Positions 18,305 through 28,190 are shown, numbered from the stretch's first letter. The stretch is 64,000 nt of DNA from Novosphingobium sp. 32-60-15 (GCF_002280675.1 NZ_NCEN01000003.1:1-64000); one strand, 5' to 3'. Notes: generated by a model not told the origin, from the sequence alone. Numbers and translations: made by a program.

Positions 18305-18320
18305 TGTGATATGGATCACA
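18305..18320. promoter_or_regulatory. CRP-type site in the mucR promoter
   Basis: TGTGATATGGATCACA matches the CRP consensus TGTGA-N6-TCACA exactly. It is 60 bp upstream of the mucR start. On the minus strand a TATATT -10-like element (18294-18299) lies just downstream, so the site would overlap the core promoter, which suggests repression or autoregulation by a CRP/FNR-family protein. Confidence 0.6.
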
Positions 18321-18410
18321 CTTTGTAGATGAGTCCACTCAAAATACAACCATACCTGATTATTTTTTTGTGTGCTGGCTGCATTCCCGCAAGACACGAC
18401 AAGTATTGCG

Positions 18411-18884
18411 TCAATCCCTAAGGGTCAATTCCTGACTGATTGCATCAATCCGATTGCCTGCTGATGTGCGGTAGTAGGCGGGGCGCACACCAATTTCCCT
18501 GAAACCGTGTGCTGCATAGAGATAACCTGCCGGGTTGTCCCGCCGCATCTCAAGGAAGATACGCGCCATACCATTGGCGCGTGATTGCTTGATAAATGTA
18601 CTTAACAATTGGTGAGCAAGACCTTGCCGCCGATATTGTGGCGCAATCGCAAAGAGCAGAAGTTCTTCTTCGTCAAGAATGCTCCGCGCCATGAAAAAAC
18701 CGGCAGTTTCAGTTCCGGGTTGCAAATCGTTAGTGCCATCTTGGCCAATCAGCCCGTAACGGCAATTCCCAACCAACAGCGCATCAACAACTTGTCTGCG
18801 GTTCCATGCCTCACCGTATTCAGGCGGGAAGGCACATTCCATCACGGACATAATTCTGTCGATGTCATCGACCGGCGCGTGCAT
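18411..18884 (-). CDS. rimI: Ribosomal-protein-alanine N-acetyltransferase (GNAT)
   Basis: 157-residue GNAT acetyltransferase. The acetyl-CoA-binding block is LLLFAIAPQYRRQGLAHQLL (with the R/Q-x-x-G-x-G/A pattern), and the C-terminal AAHGFREIGVRPAYY is typical of RimI. It lies 20 bp after tsaB; the tsaB-rimI pair is widely conserved. RimI acetylates the N-terminus of ribosomal protein S18 in E. coli; other targets are possible. About 165 bp to mucR hold the mucR promoter. Confidence 0.92.
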   Translation of the reverse strand: MHAPVDDIDRIMSVMECAFPPEYGEAWNRRQVVDALLVGNCRYGLIGQDGTNDLQPGTETAGFFMARSILDEEELLLFAIAPQYRRQGLAHQLLSTFIKQSRANGMARIFLEMRRDNPAGYLYAAHGFREIGVRPAYYRTSAGNRIDAISQELTLRD

Positions 18885-18904
18885 GTCGGGCGTTGCCGTA
18901 ACCG

Positions 18905-19522
18905 TCAGGCCGTCGCTGGCAACCGCGCGTCGGGTGCGCGGCCATAGCTCGGTCTGGGATCGTCATGAAGAGTGGCGGCTTCGAGCAGCGCAAAGCGGCG
19001 CGCATCGGGCCGCAAATCAAGCACTATGGCATCGGGACGGCTTAGCGCGACGCTGGCAGCCTGGCTGCCGGCAACGACAGGCGCAACGCAGCGCAAAACT
19101 GCATCCTCAGGCGTCACAGACGCCACCGCAGCAATGGCGCTTCCGTCGGGCGCGAACGGCTGGACAAACCATTCGCCGTGGCCGCCGGTCATGCATACAT
19201 CGACTGCCATGCCGGGATGTTCCGCCTGCGCCATTGCGGCGACCAGTGCCAGGCTTTCATAGCCCTGCAACTTTGCACCCCATGCCATGGCCAGCGCGCG
19301 GGCTGCGGCAAGGCCAACGCGGATGCCGGTAAAGCTGCCGGGGCCAATATCCACCGCGATCACATCGGCGCTGCCCTTGTCGGGCAGGTTGGCTATCATC
19401 GGCACAAGCCGTTCGGCATGGCCGCGGCCCAATATGACGCATTCACCGGCAACAAATACGCCATCGTCGATCAGCGCAACCGAGCAACTTTCTGTCGCGC
19501 TGTCGATAACCAGAGTCCGCAT
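18905..19522 (-). CDS. tsaB: tRNA threonylcarbamoyladenosine biosynthesis protein TsaB
   Basis: Scaffold partner of TsaD in forming t6A37 in tRNA. 205 residues. It has the ASKHA-fold N-terminus (DSATESCSVALID) and the diagnostic DIGPGSFTGIRVGLAAA block at about 62-78. ATG 19522 follows the nfu stop by four bases, so it is translated in the same operon. The length is slightly below that of E. coli TsaB (231). Confidence 0.95.
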   Translation of the reverse strand: MRTLVIDSATESCSVALIDDGVFVAGECVILGRGHAERLVPMIANLPDKGSADVIAVDIGPGSFTGIRVGLAAARALAMAWGAKLQGYESLALVAAMAQAEHPGMAVDVCMTGGHGEWFVQPFAPDGSAIAAVASVTPEDAVLRCVAPVVAGSQAASVALSRPDAIVLDLRPDARRFALLEAATLHDDPRPSYGRAPDARLPATA

Positions 19523-19526
19523 TACG

Positions 19527-20105
19527 TCAGGCGGCTCGAACTTCGCTAACTTCGGGCACGTAATGCTTCAGCAGGCTTTCAATGCCGTTCTTCAGCGTGG
19601 CGCTGGATGACGGGCAACCCGAACAGGCCCCCTGCATCTGCAAGTAAACCACGCCCTCACGGAAACCGCGATAAATGATGTCACCGCCGTCATTCGCAAC
19701 TGCCGGACGGACGCGCGTCTCAATCAGGTCTTTGATTTGATCGATGATTTCCGCATCGGCCGGATCATCATTGAAATCATCATCACCGTCAGCAGGAACC
19801 GCAATCCCTGCGGCAGTGCCGGGTGTAAATAGCGGCGCCTGCGCGACGAAGTGATCCAGCAAAAGCGACAGGACTTGTGGTTTCAGGCTGGCCCATTCAA
19901 CGCCGGGAGCCGCCGTCACCGAAACAAAATCGCGCCCGAAGAACACGCCCGTCACATCGCCCAGATCAAACAGCGCTTGGGCCAATGGCGATGCTTCTGC
20001 CGCTTCGGGCGAAGTAAACTCGCGTGTGCCGGTGGCCATGACAAGTTCCCCGGGCAGGAACTTGAGCGTGGAGGGGTTTGGCGTGGTTTCGGTTTCGATA
20101 AACAT
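19527..20105 (-). CDS. NifU family Fe-S scaffold/carrier (Nfu)
   Basis: 192-residue Nfu-type protein. An N-terminal Nfu_N domain (MFIETETTPNPSTLKFLPG) is followed by the C-terminal NifU domain with the cluster-binding CSGCPSS (CxxC) at about 160. It would deliver Fe-S clusters to target proteins, such as MiaB encoded in the same run. ATG 20105 is preferred over the upstream in-frame ATGs at 20129 and 20114 because it matches the conserved family start. Divergent from the FKBP gene. Confidence 0.93.
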   Translation of the reverse strand: MFIETETTPNPSTLKFLPGELVMATGTREFTSPEAAEASPLAQALFDLGDVTGVFFGRDFVSVTAAPGVEWASLKPQVLSLLLDHFVAQAPLFTPGTAAGIAVPADGDDDFNDDPADAEIIDQIKDLIETRVRPAVANDGGDIIYRGFREGVVYLQMQGACSGCPSSSATLKNGIESLLKHYVPEVSEVRAA

Positions 20106-20240
20106 GGATTGCATGTAAGCCTGCTGCAAGCAGGGTCAAGTGGACTAAATGCGTCGTATTAACAAAGACTGCCCCGCTTTTCCGGAAATTTTGGCCTTCC
20201 GCACTTGGCGCGTGCGCTTTTGATCGACTATGCTCTGCCC

Positions 20241-20789
20241 ATGACGATCTCAGCCCAAGCGCTATGCCGCACCGCCGCTTTACTTTTGACCGCTGTGGCA
20301 ACGCCCGTCCTGGCCGCAACGCCGCCGAAACCGCCAGTGCCATCGACACAGGCCATTCCATTGCCGCTCAACCCGATCGTGGGCGCGGGGCAGCGTTTGT
20401 GCAGCGCCAGAACCGCCACCGGCCTTGGCACAATGGCCCTGAAGCCCGCCGAAGGTCCAAAGCCTGCAAAGGCTGATTTTGCACTGGTCAATTACATCGG
20501 TTATCTTGCCACTACTGGCGCAGTATTCGATCAGGGTATGCAAGCGGCCTTTCCGGTTGGGGATGTCATTCCCGGCTTTTCCGAAGGCCTGCAATTGATG
20601 GCAAAGGGCAGCGCATGGCGTTTCTGCGTGCCAGCCGCGCTCGGCTATGGCGCGCAGGAATCCGGCCCTATCCCCGCCAATTCCGATCTGGTATTTCAGG
20701 TTGAACTCCTGGAATTCAAAACCGCCGCTGAAGTTGAAGCGATACGCGCTGCACAAGGCGCGCAGCCCAGCGCGCCGCCAAGCCCGTGA
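20241..20789 (+). CDS. FKBP-type peptidyl-prolyl isomerase, exported
   Basis: 182-residue periplasmic prolyl isomerase. The N-terminus is a signal peptide (about 1-25, ending PVLAATPP). The FKBP domain covers VNYIGYLATTGAVFDQG, IPGFSEGLQLMAKG, PAALGYG and the final IPANSDLVFQVELLEF. It would help fold exported proteins. The ATG at 20241 is preferred over a TTG at 20205. It is followed 79 bp later by a peptidase gene on the same strand, also exported. Confidence 0.92.
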   Translation: MTISAQALCRTAALLLTAVATPVLAATPPKPPVPSTQAIPLPLNPIVGAGQRLCSARTATGLGTMALKPAEGPKPAKADFALVNYIGYLATTGAVFDQGMQAAFPVGDVIPGFSEGLQLMAKGSAWRFCVPAALGYGAQESGPIPANSDLVFQVELLEFKTAAEVEAIRAAQGAQPSAPPSP

Positions 20790-20868
20790 TAAGGCAAGCC
20801 CGCGATAAGGCGAAAATTCGAAGGTCTATTCACTAGTCCTTCATATCAAGGCCACCTATAGTCGGGCG

Positions 20869-23745
20869 ATGCGATCACCTGTTTTGCGCGCCCGGCGCCT
20901 TGGCCTTCTCCTTCCCCTCCTGCTGCTGTCTGCGGCTCCATTAGAGGCCCGTGCCCCTGCTGGCGCACAAGTTCCGTGGCTTTACAAAGGGTCTGACGTT
21001 CCGCAGGACAAGGCGTGGACTTTCGGCGTCCTGCCCAATGGCATCCGTTATGCCGTGCGCCACAATGGCGTACCGCCCGAACAGGTTTCCATCCGCGTGC
21101 TGGTGGATGCAGGCTCGATGTACGAAACCGATGCCCAGCGCGGCTATGCCCATTTGCTCGAACATCTCACCTTCAGGGAATCAAAGTACCTGAAAGAAGG
21201 CGAAACCATCCCGACATGGCAGCGTCTGGGCGCAACCTTCGGCAGTGATACCAACGCCGAAACCAGCCCGACGCAAACCGTTTACAAACTCGATATCCCG
21301 CAAGCCTCGCCAGAAAAGCTGGATGAAACCTTCAAGCTTTTGTCGGGCATGATCATCGCGCCGGTCTTTACCGATCCCGGCGTGAAGACCGAAGTGCCGA
21401 TTGTGCTGGCCGAAATGCGTGAACGCACCAGCCCGCAGTCGCGCGTGCTCGATCAGACGCGCGACTTGTTCTTCAAAGGGCAACTGCTCGCAGCCCGCAA
21501 TCCCATCGGCACCGTCCAAACACTTGAAGCGGCCAATGCGGCAGCGGTCAAAGCCTTCCACGACAAATGGTATCGCCCCGATAACACCGTCATCGTGGTT
21601 GCTGGCGATGCCGATCCTGCCACCTTGATCGCGCGGATTGAACAGTGGTTCGGCGGCTGGAAAGTGGCGGGCAAAAAGCCGCCACAGCCCGCTTTTGGCA
21701 AACCCGTGGCTCCTGCCGGGCTTGATCCCAAAAATCCGGTGGGTGAGGCCAAAGTGCTGGTCGAACCTGACCTGCCGCGCATCGTCAATTGGGCAATCCT
21801 GCGGCCTTGGGTCAAAGTCAACGATACCATCGTTTACAACCAGGGCCTTATGGTTGATCGTTTGGCACTGGCGTTGATCAACCGCCGCCTTGAAGGCCGC
21901 GCGCGCGGTGGCGGCAGCTATCTGGTCGCCTCGGTTGATGAAATGAAGCAGGAATTGTCCCGCTCGGCCGATGCTACCATCGTCACCGTCACCCCGCTGG
22001 GCGATGATTGGAAAAGCGCCGTCACCGATGTGCGGTCGGTCATCGCCGATGCTTTGGCAACGCCGCCCTCGCAAGAGGAGATTGACCGCGAAGTGGCCGA
22101 ATTTGAAGTGGCCTTCAAGGTGGGCGTTGAAACGCAATCCACCCTTGCCGGATCGAAGGCGGCAGATGATATCGTTAACGCGGTTGATATCCGCGAAACG
22201 GTGGCCAACCCCGATACGGTCTACGAAATCTTCAAGCAATCGATCCCGCGCTTCAAACCCGAAGCCGTGCTGGCCAGCACCCGCAAACTGTTTCAGGGCA
22301 CCGTCATCCGCCCGATGATGATCACGCCAAAAGCCGGTGAAGCGGATGAAGCCGCCTTGCGCGCCGCGCTCACGGCCAAAGTTGATGCGGCATCGGGCAG
22401 CCGCGTTGCGGCCAATGCGCTCAAGTTTTCCGATCTGCCCCCCGTCGGCACACCCGGCACCGTCGCATCGGCGCGGCCCATCGGCCTGCTGGGAATAGAA
22501 CAGATCGAATTGTCCAACGGCGTCAAGGTTCTGCTCTGGCCCAATGATGCAGAACCGGGACGTATCATCGTCAAGGCGCGCTTCGGCGGTGGTTATGGCG
22601 CAATCACGCCGCAAAACGCGGTCTATGGCCGCATCGGCGCAGTGGCGTTGATGGACAGCGGCATCGGCACATTGGGTCGTGATGATCTGGACCGCCTTGC
22701 CACAGGCCGCAAGCTCAGCCTCGATTTCGATATCGACGACACCGCCTTCCGCATGTCTGCCGATACGCGCCCTGCCGATCTTGAAGACCAGCTTTACCTG
22801 ATGGCAGCCAAACTGGCCACGCCGCGCTGGGATCCGAACCCTGTTTTGCGCGCCAAAGCGGCGGCCAAGCTGCAATATGAAAGCTACAATTCCTCGCCAA
22901 TGGCCGTGCTGGGCCGCGACCTGACATGGCTGTTGCGCGATGGCGATCCGCGCTATGCCACGCCCAATCCGGCAGAGCTGGAAAAGGTAACCCCCGAAGG
23001 CTTCCGTGCCACATGGGAACCGCTGGTAGCGCAAGGCCCGATAGAGATCGACATGTTCGGCGATTTCAACCGCGAACGGGCTTTGGCTGCGCTGGAAAAA
23101 ACCTTCGGTGCATTGCCCGCGCGTACCGCCGCGCCAGCGTCCGATCTTGCGCCCAATATCCCCGCGCACAATGCCGAACCGCTGGTCCTGACGCATCGCG
23201 GTGATCCATCACAGGCCGCAGCCGTGGTGGCATGGCCAACCGGTGGCGGGCAGGCCGGCGTGCGCGAAAGCCGCCAGCTTGAAATCCTCGCGCAGATTTT
23301 CAACAATCGCCTGTTTGATGCGATGCGCGAAAAGACCGGGGCAAGCTATGCCCCCCAAGTTGGGTCAAGCTGGCCGCTTGACCTGCCATCGGGCGGGTAC
23401 ATTTCGGCAACTGTCCAGTTGCGCCCGACGGATTTTGACGCTTTCTATGCAGCGGCAGACAAAATCGCCGCAGATCTTGCCGCCAATCCGCCCACAGCCG
23501 ATGAAATTGGCCGCGTAACCGAACCGCTCAAGCAATTGATCACCCGCGCCAGCACCGGCAACGGTTTCTACATGTTCCAGTTGGAAGGCGCGGCCAATGA
23601 CCCGCGCAAAATCGCCGCGATCCGCACAATCCTCAGCGATTATAGCCAAACCACGCCCGACCGGATGCAGGCGCTGGCTGCGCGCTATCTCACCCCGGAC
23701 AAAAGCTGGCGTTTGAAAGTTCTGCCAGAAAAGCAGGCGCCTTAA
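20869..23745 (+). CDS. M16 family metallopeptidase, exported
   Basis: 958-residue zinc peptidase of the insulinase/pitrilysin family, with the four-domain length typical of the fused form. An N-terminal hydrophobic leader (RLGLLLPLLLLSAAP) suggests export. The inverted zinc motif HLLEH is at about 92-96 with a downstream glutamate in VLAEMRER. The second half (from about 540) repeats the fold without the zinc motif, as usual. The substrate is likely short peptides or proteins in the periplasm. It follows the FKBP gene and may be cotranscribed. Confidence 0.93.
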   Translation: MRSPVLRARRLGLLLPLLLLSAAPLEARAPAGAQVPWLYKGSDVPQDKAWTFGVLPNGIRYAVRHNGVPPEQVSIRVLVDAGSMYETDAQRGYAHLLEHLTFRESKYLKEGETIPTWQRLGATFGSDTNAETSPTQTVYKLDIPQASPEKLDETFKLLSGMIIAPVFTDPGVKTEVPIVLAEMRERTSPQSRVLDQTRDLFFKGQLLAARNPIGTVQTLEAANAAAVKAFHDKWYRPDNTVIVVAGDADPATLIARIEQWFGGWKVAGKKPPQPAFGKPVAPAGLDPKNPVGEAKVLVEPDLPRIVNWAILRPWVKVNDTIVYNQGLMVDRLALALINRRLEGRARGGGSYLVASVDEMKQELSRSADATIVTVTPLGDDWKSAVTDVRSVIADALATPPSQEEIDREVAEFEVAFKVGVETQSTLAGSKAADDIVNAVDIRETVANPDTVYEIFKQSIPRFKPEAVLASTRKLFQGTVIRPMMITPKAGEADEAALRAALTAKVDAASGSRVAANALKFSDLPPVGTPGTVASARPIGLLGIEQIELSNGVKVLLWPNDAEPGRIIVKARFGGGYGAITPQNAVYGRIGAVALMDSGIGTLGRDDLDRLATGRKLSLDFDIDDTAFRMSADTRPADLEDQLYLMAAKLATPRWDPNPVLRAKAAAKLQYESYNSSPMAVLGRDLTWLLRDGDPRYATPNPAELEKVTPEGFRATWEPLVAQGPIEIDMFGDFNRERALAALEKTFGALPARTAAPASDLAPNIPAHNAEPLVLTHRGDPSQAAAVVAWPTGGGQAGVRESRQLEILAQIFNNRLFDAMREKTGASYAPQVGSSWPLDLPSGGYISATVQLRPTDFDAFYAAADKIAADLAANPPTADEIGRVTEPLKQLITRASTGNGFYMFQLEGAANDPRKIAAIRTILSDYSQTTPDRMQALAARYLTPDKSWRLKVLPEKQAP

Positions 23746-23761
23746 GCTGTAATAACATCGG

Positions 23762-23787
23762 CTGGGCGACTGATCGGCCCAGTCGAT
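23762..23787 (+). terminator. Hairpin after the M16 peptidase gene
   Basis: The pair CTGGGC/GCCCAG with flanking complementarity forms a stem-loop 17 bp beyond the stop codon. No T-run follows, so this could be a weak terminator or an mRNA-stability hairpin. Confidence 0.35.
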
Positions 23788-23809
23788 TGCCGTGAACGCA
23801 AGGCTTCCT

Positions 23810-23837
23810 TTGCAATTCTTGCGCGCGCGGCTTATGG
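23810..23837 (+). promoter_or_regulatory. Possible promoter of the DAHP synthase gene
   Basis: TTGCAA at 23810-23815 and TTATGG at 23832-23837 with a 16-base spacer, 27 bp before the start at 23864. The match to sigma-70 is moderate. Confidence 0.35.
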
Positions 23838-23863
23838 CCCCGCCTCTTGAAAGGATGGTCATT

Positions 23864-25237
23864 GTGGCACAGAACTGGACTGCGGATTCATGGCGCGGAT
23901 TTGAAGGACGGCATTTGCCGACTTATCCGAACGCTGAAAAGCTGAACGAGGTCGAGCAGACCCTGACAAGCTTTCCGCCACTGGTGTTCGCGGGTGAAGC
24001 CCGCGCGCTGAAAGCTGATCTTGCGCAAGTTGCTGCTGGCAAGGGCTTCTTGCTGCAGGGCGGTGATTGCGCTGAAAGCTTTGCCGAATTCCATCCCAAC
24101 AACATCCGCGATACTTTCCGCGTTCTGCTGCAAATGGCGGTTGTGCTGACATTTGCCAGCAAGCAGCCTGTTGTAAAGGTTGGCCGTATGGCGGGCCAGT
24201 TCGCCAAGCCGCGTTCATCACCGGTTGAAACCATCGGCGGCGTGGAACTGCCAAGCTACCTTGGCGACAACATCAACGGCATTGATTTCACGCCCGAATC
24301 GCGCATCCCCGATCCCGAACGCATGCTGCGCGCCTATAGCCAGGCCGCCGCAACGCTGAACCTGCTGCGCGCTTTTGCAACCGGCGGTTATGCCAATTTG
24401 CGGCAGGTCCACCAGTGGACGCTCGATCATATCGGCAAGAGCCCCTGGGCCACCAAGTTCAGCGAAATGGCCGACAAGATCGGCGAATCGCTCGATTTCA
24501 TGGAAGCCTGCGGAATCGATCCGCGCACCGTGCCCCAACTTCAGGGCACCAGCTTCTATACCAGCCATGAAGCCTTGCTGCTCCAATACGAAGAAGCAAT
24601 GACGCGGCAGGATTCGCTTACCGGTGAATGGTACGATACCAGCGCGCACATGCTGTGGATTGGTGATCGCACCCGCTTTGAAGGTTCGGCGCATGTCGAA
24701 TACCTGCGCGGGGTGAACAACCCCATCGGCATGAAGTGCGGTCCCTCGCTGACGCCCGACGCGCTGCTCAAGATGCTCGATACGCTCAACCCCTCGCGTG
24801 AAGCGGGCCGGATGACGCTGATCAGCCGCTTTGGTCACGACAAGGTCGAAGCAGGCCTTGCCCCGCTTGTCCGCGCGGTAAAACGCGAAGGCCATCCCGT
24901 GGTCTGGTCATGCGATCCGATGCACGGCAACGTGATCAAGGCCGACAATGGCTACAAGACGCGCCCGTTCGACCGCATCCTGACCGAGGTAAAGGGCTTT
25001 TTCGCGGTCCATCGCGCTGAAGGCACTCACGCGGGCGGCATCCACATTGAAATGACCGGCCGCGACGTGACCGAATGCACCGGCGGTGCCGTCGCCATCA
25101 CGCAAGAAGGCCTCGCCGACCGCTATCACACCCACTGCGATCCCCGCCTCAACGCGGCGCAGTCCATCGAACTCGCCTTCCTCCTCGCCGAAGCCCTCAA
25201 CGCCGAACGCGGCGTGGCAAAAGCCGAAGCAGCCTGA
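23864..25237 (+). CDS. Class II 3-deoxy-7-phosphoheptulonate synthase
   Basis: First enzyme of the shikimate pathway, of the plant/Mycobacterium class II type. 457 residues. Characteristic blocks are [34 protein letters not shown]-like [21 protein letters not shown] and [18 protein letters not shown]. The GTG at 23864 ([10 protein letters not shown]) has GAAAGGA eight bases upstream; an ATG at 23855 would give three more residues. Class II enzymes are common in alphaproteobacteria. A GC-rich hairpin follows the stop. Confidence 0.96.
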   Translation: MAQNWTADSWRGFEGRHLPTYPNAEKLNEVEQTLTSFPPLVFAGEARALKADLAQVAAGKGFLLQGGDCAESFAEFHPNNIRDTFRVLLQMAVVLTFASKQPVVKVGRMAGQFAKPRSSPVETIGGVELPSYLGDNINGIDFTPESRIPDPERMLRAYSQAAATLNLLRAFATGGYANLRQVHQWTLDHIGKSPWATKFSEMADKIGESLDFMEACGIDPRTVPQLQGTSFYTSHEALLLQYEEAMTRQDSLTGEWYDTSAHMLWIGDRTRFEGSAHVEYLRGVNNPIGMKCGPSLTPDALLKMLDTLNPSREAGRMTLISRFGHDKVEAGLAPLVRAVKREGHPVVWSCDPMHGNVIKADNGYKTRPFDRILTEVKGFFAVHRAEGTHAGGIHIEMTGRDVTECTGGAVAITQEGLADRYHTHCDPRLNAAQSIELAFLLAEALNAERGVAKAEAA

Positions 25238-25246
25238 ACTTCTTCC

Positions 25247-25268
25247 CCCCTCCCGTTTGCGGGAGGGG
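25247..25268 (+). terminator. GC-rich hairpin after the DAHP synthase gene
   Basis: A 9-bp perfect stem CCCCTCCCG/CGGGAGGGG with a four-base loop, 10 bp beyond the stop codon. Very similar palindromes occur at 56304 and 62848, so it may also be a dispersed repeat. Confidence 0.5.
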
Positions 25269-25294
25269 GCGGGGGAGGGCTTGTTCTTCTTTTC

Positions 25295-25684
25295 CTACCG
25301 CTCATGCCTTGCGGCCAAAGCAATCCCCGCCAGATTCTGGTTCCGCTTGACCCAGCGAATTCTGGCAGGCCGACCTACGTCACAAAGCTCTGAAAAGCGC
25401 GCGTAATGCGCCAATTCAGCACTAAACCGACACCGAACGACACCATTCGCCCTCTCGATCACGGGCAAACTGTCGCCCACCATCTCGAAGTCGGCCAAAC
25501 CCAGCTTCTGCGCCACTCCCAGCCCATGCAAAAGCGCCATCCACTCTGCATCACCATTCCCGCCATGGCCCAGATCATCGCGGATGAAGACTTGCCCCCG
25601 CACAACGGCGGCAACTTCAATCGGGCCGGGGTTGGGGCGGCAGCCTCCGTCAAAGAACACCTTGGTCCGCCGGTCCTTCGTCAT
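25295..25684 (-). CDS. RNase H-like protein, variant active site
   Basis: 129 residues. The N-terminal FFDGGCRPNPGPIEVAAV holds the first aspartate (D12), DAEWMALLHGL the glutamate (E47) and MVGDSLPV the second aspartate (D71), which are three of the four RNase HI catalytic carboxylates. At the C-terminal position where RNase HI has N-x-x-A-D, this protein has NLAGIALA, so the last aspartate is a glycine. It may therefore be less active or inactive against RNA:DNA hybrids. The gene is alone, 4 bp from the alcohol dehydrogenase gene, which lies upstream of it on the same strand. Confidence 0.75.
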   Translation of the reverse strand: MTKDRRTKVFFDGGCRPNPGPIEVAAVVRGQVFIRDDLGHGGNGDAEWMALLHGLGVAQKLGLADFEMVGDSLPVIERANGVVRCRFSAELAHYARFSELCDVGRPARIRWVKRNQNLAGIALAARHER

Positions 25685-25687
25685 AAG

Positions 25688-26776
25688 CTATTTGTCGAAC
25701 ACGATAACCGAGCGCGCGGAGTGGCCCTGTTTCATCTTTTCAAAGCCTTCGTTCACTTCTGAAAGCGGGATGCGTTCCGCAATGATACTATCAAGATCAA
25801 GCAATCCGCGCATGTAGAATTCCACCAGACGCGGCAGATCAACCGGGAAGTGATTGCCCCCCATCAGCGCCCCTTGCAGCTTCTTGCCGGATAACAGGTC
25901 CAACGCAGATAGCCCGACTTTGTGGTCCAGCGGCATCATCCCCAGGATCGTAGCCGTCCCCCCGCGTCGCAGCGCTGCTACTGCCAGATCACCCGATGCC
26001 GGCCGGCCCACCGCCTCGATTGCATGATGCACACCACCCTTGGTCATTTCAACAATTTGCCCGGCAGCTTCGGGGCTTGCATCAATCGCATCAGTTGCGC
26101 CAAGTTTCATGGCCAGCGCGCGCTTTTCGGGCATCGGATCAACCGCGATGATCCGCCCCGCGCCCGCGATTTTCGCAGCGTTTACAGTGGCAAGGCCGAC
26201 ACCACCGCAACCCACCACAGCCACCGTTTCGCCAGGAGTTACCTTGCAAGCGTTGAATATCGCGCCGGCACCGGTCGTCACCGCACAACCGATAATCGCG
26301 GCGCGGTCCAGCGGCATATCCGGATTGATGGCCACACAGGCGTGTTCATGTACCAGCATCTGCTCGGCAAAAGCAGACAAGTTCAGCATCTGGTTGACCG
26401 CGCTGCCGTCGTTGGTGCGGGTCAGGCGCGGTGCATCGCCATCCCGGCGGCGGGTATCACCCCCAAGGCACAGCGCCATCCGGCCCGTCACGCAAAACTC
26501 GCAGTGTCCGCAGAACGCTGAAAGGCACGTCACCACCGCATCGCCCACTTTGATGGTGCGCACTTCCGATCCGATCGCCTCGACAATACCCGCAGCCTCA
26601 TGCCCCGGTACGGCGGGCAAAGGGTGCGGGTATGCTCCATCAATGAAGTGCAGGTCTGAATGGCACAGCCCGCATGCAGCCGTGCGGATCAACACTTCAT
26701 GCGGGCCGGGAAGGGCCACTGTCAGGTCATGGATTTCCAGCGGTTGGCCGGGTTGGACAAGAACAGCAGCTTTCAT
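25688..26776 (-). CDS. Zinc-dependent alcohol dehydrogenase (MDR family)
   Basis: 362-residue NAD(P)-linked medium-chain dehydrogenase. The catalytic zinc site is in AACGLCHSDLH and GHEAAG. The structural zinc cysteines are in CGHCEFCVTGRMALC, spaced as in class III-like enzymes. The Rossmann core has VVGCGGVGLATV. It probably oxidises an alcohol or aldehyde-adduct intermediate of the neighbouring acyl-CoA pathway. It lies 21 bp after the 26798 acyl-CoA dehydrogenase and appears to be in the same operon. Confidence 0.93.
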   Translation of the reverse strand: MKAAVLVQPGQPLEIHDLTVALPGPHEVLIRTAACGLCHSDLHFIDGAYPHPLPAVPGHEAAGIVEAIGSEVRTIKVGDAVVTCLSAFCGHCEFCVTGRMALCLGGDTRRRDGDAPRLTRTNDGSAVNQMLNLSAFAEQMLVHEHACVAINPDMPLDRAAIIGCAVTTGAGAIFNACKVTPGETVAVVGCGGVGLATVNAAKIAGAGRIIAVDPMPEKRALAMKLGATDAIDASPEAAGQIVEMTKGGVHHAIEAVGRPASGDLAVAALRRGGTATILGMMPLDHKVGLSALDLLSGKKLQGALMGGNHFPVDLPRLVEFYMRGLLDLDSIIAERIPLSEVNEGFEKMKQGHSARSVIVFDK

Positions 26777-26797
26777 CGGTCGGTTCCTTCAAACGGG

Positions 26798-28090
26798 TCA
26801 GCGGGCAACACCAAGGTCGCCTGAACTAAGACCCCGGTCGGCTTGCGATACGTCGGAATGACGCGCAAATTCGATCCGTGCGATAGACCGCGCATGAACT
26901 TCGTCAGGGCCGTCAGCAAGCCGCAGCGTCCGCATATGGGCATAAGCCAGTGCAAGGCCGAAGTCCTCGGAAACGCCGCCGCCGCCATGTGCCTGAATGG
27001 CATCATCCAGAATGCGCAGCGCCATGTTCGGGGCCTGCACCTTGATCATGGCGATTTCCAGCGCTGCCGCCTTGTTGCCAACTTTGTCCATCATGTCAGC
27101 GGCTTTGAGGCACAGCAGGCGCGTCATGTCGATATCGATGCGGGCGCGTGCAATGCGCTCTTCCCAAACCGATTGCTCTGACACGCGCTTGCCAAACGCC
27201 ACGCGGCTTTGCAGGCGGCGCGCCATCTTGGCCAGCGCCTCTTCGGCTACGCCAATCGTGCGCATGCAGTGGTGAATGCGGCCCGGTCCGAGGCGCCCTT
27301 GCGCAATCTCGAACCCGCGTCCTTCGCCCAGCAACATGTTCGTCACCGGCACCCGCACATCAACGAGGTCAATTTCCATGTGGCCGTGGGGCGCATCATC
27401 ATACCCGAATACGGGCAAATGGCGCAGAATGTTCACACCCGGCGCGTCCAGCGGCACCAGCACCATCGATTGCTGCTGATGGCGCTTTGCTTCAAAATCG
27501 GTCTTGCCCATCACGATGGCCACTTTGCAACGCGGATCGCCCGCGCCCGAAGACCACCATTTGCGCCCGTTGATCACATATTCATCGCCCTCGCGCCGGA
27601 TCGAGGTTTCGATGTTGGTCGCATCAGACGAGGCCACTTGCGGCTCGGTCATCAGGAAGGCTGACCGGATTTCGCCGTTCATCAGCGGGCGCAGCCACTG
27701 CTCTTTCTGCTCCGCGGTGCCATAGCGGTGGAATACTTCCATGTTGCCGGTATCGGGCGCAGAGCAATTGAAAACCTCGCTTGCCCACGTGATGCGGCCC
27801 ATTTCCTCGGCGCATAACGCATATTCAAGGTTGGTGAGGCCGGGGCCTTCAAATTCGAACGTTTCATCCACATGATGATGGCCGCCATTGCGCGGCGGCA
27901 TGAACAGGTTCCAGATGCCCTTCGCCTTGGCGCGGGCTTTCTCTTCTTCGATGGTCTGGATCACCTTCCAGCGATCGCCCGTGGCTTGTTCGGTCTTGTA
28001 GTCCTTTTCGCGCGGGCGAATGTTGTCTTCGATGAACTGGCGGACACGATCACGCCAATATTTCTGGCGGTCGGTCGGTTCGAAATCCAT
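26798..28090 (-). CDS. Acyl-CoA dehydrogenase, ACAD10/11-like
   Basis: 430 residues, flavin-dependent. The family blocks [15 protein letters not shown] (FAD/substrate) and [10 protein letters not shown] are both present. At the catalytic-base loop it has LADGPDEVH rather than EGT, the pattern of the ACAD10/11-like group, whose substrates include long-chain and 4-hydroxy acyl-CoAs. It is first in an operon with the alcohol dehydrogenase and lies 100 bp after the SDR gene at 28191. Its substrate cannot be fixed from sequence. Confidence 0.92.
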   Translation of the reverse strand: MDFEPTDRQKYWRDRVRQFIEDNIRPREKDYKTEQATGDRWKVIQTIEEEKARAKAKGIWNLFMPPRNGGHHHVDETFEFEGPGLTNLEYALCAEEMGRITWASEVFNCSAPDTGNMEVFHRYGTAEQKEQWLRPLMNGEIRSAFLMTEPQVASSDATNIETSIRREGDEYVINGRKWWSSGAGDPRCKVAIVMGKTDFEAKRHQQQSMVLVPLDAPGVNILRHLPVFGYDDAPHGHMEIDLVDVRVPVTNMLLGEGRGFEIAQGRLGPGRIHHCMRTIGVAEEALAKMARRLQSRVAFGKRVSEQSVWEERIARARIDIDMTRLLCLKAADMMDKVGNKAAALEIAMIKVQAPNMALRILDDAIQAHGGGGVSEDFGLALAYAHMRTLRLADGPDEVHARSIARIEFARHSDVSQADRGLSSGDLGVAR

Positions 28091-28190
28091 GTCTGTCTCC
28101 TTAGACGTGGCCCACGGTGATCAGGCGGGCAATCGTGCAATGCGGGGCGAAATTAGGCGAACAGTCAGGCGGCGTCGTTGATGCAAATCA

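Noticed and set aside
21181..23196. 671-residue minus-strand frame within the M16 peptidase gene
   Set aside because: It is antisense to a clearly identified peptidase and shows Gly/Arg/His-rich composition without motifs.
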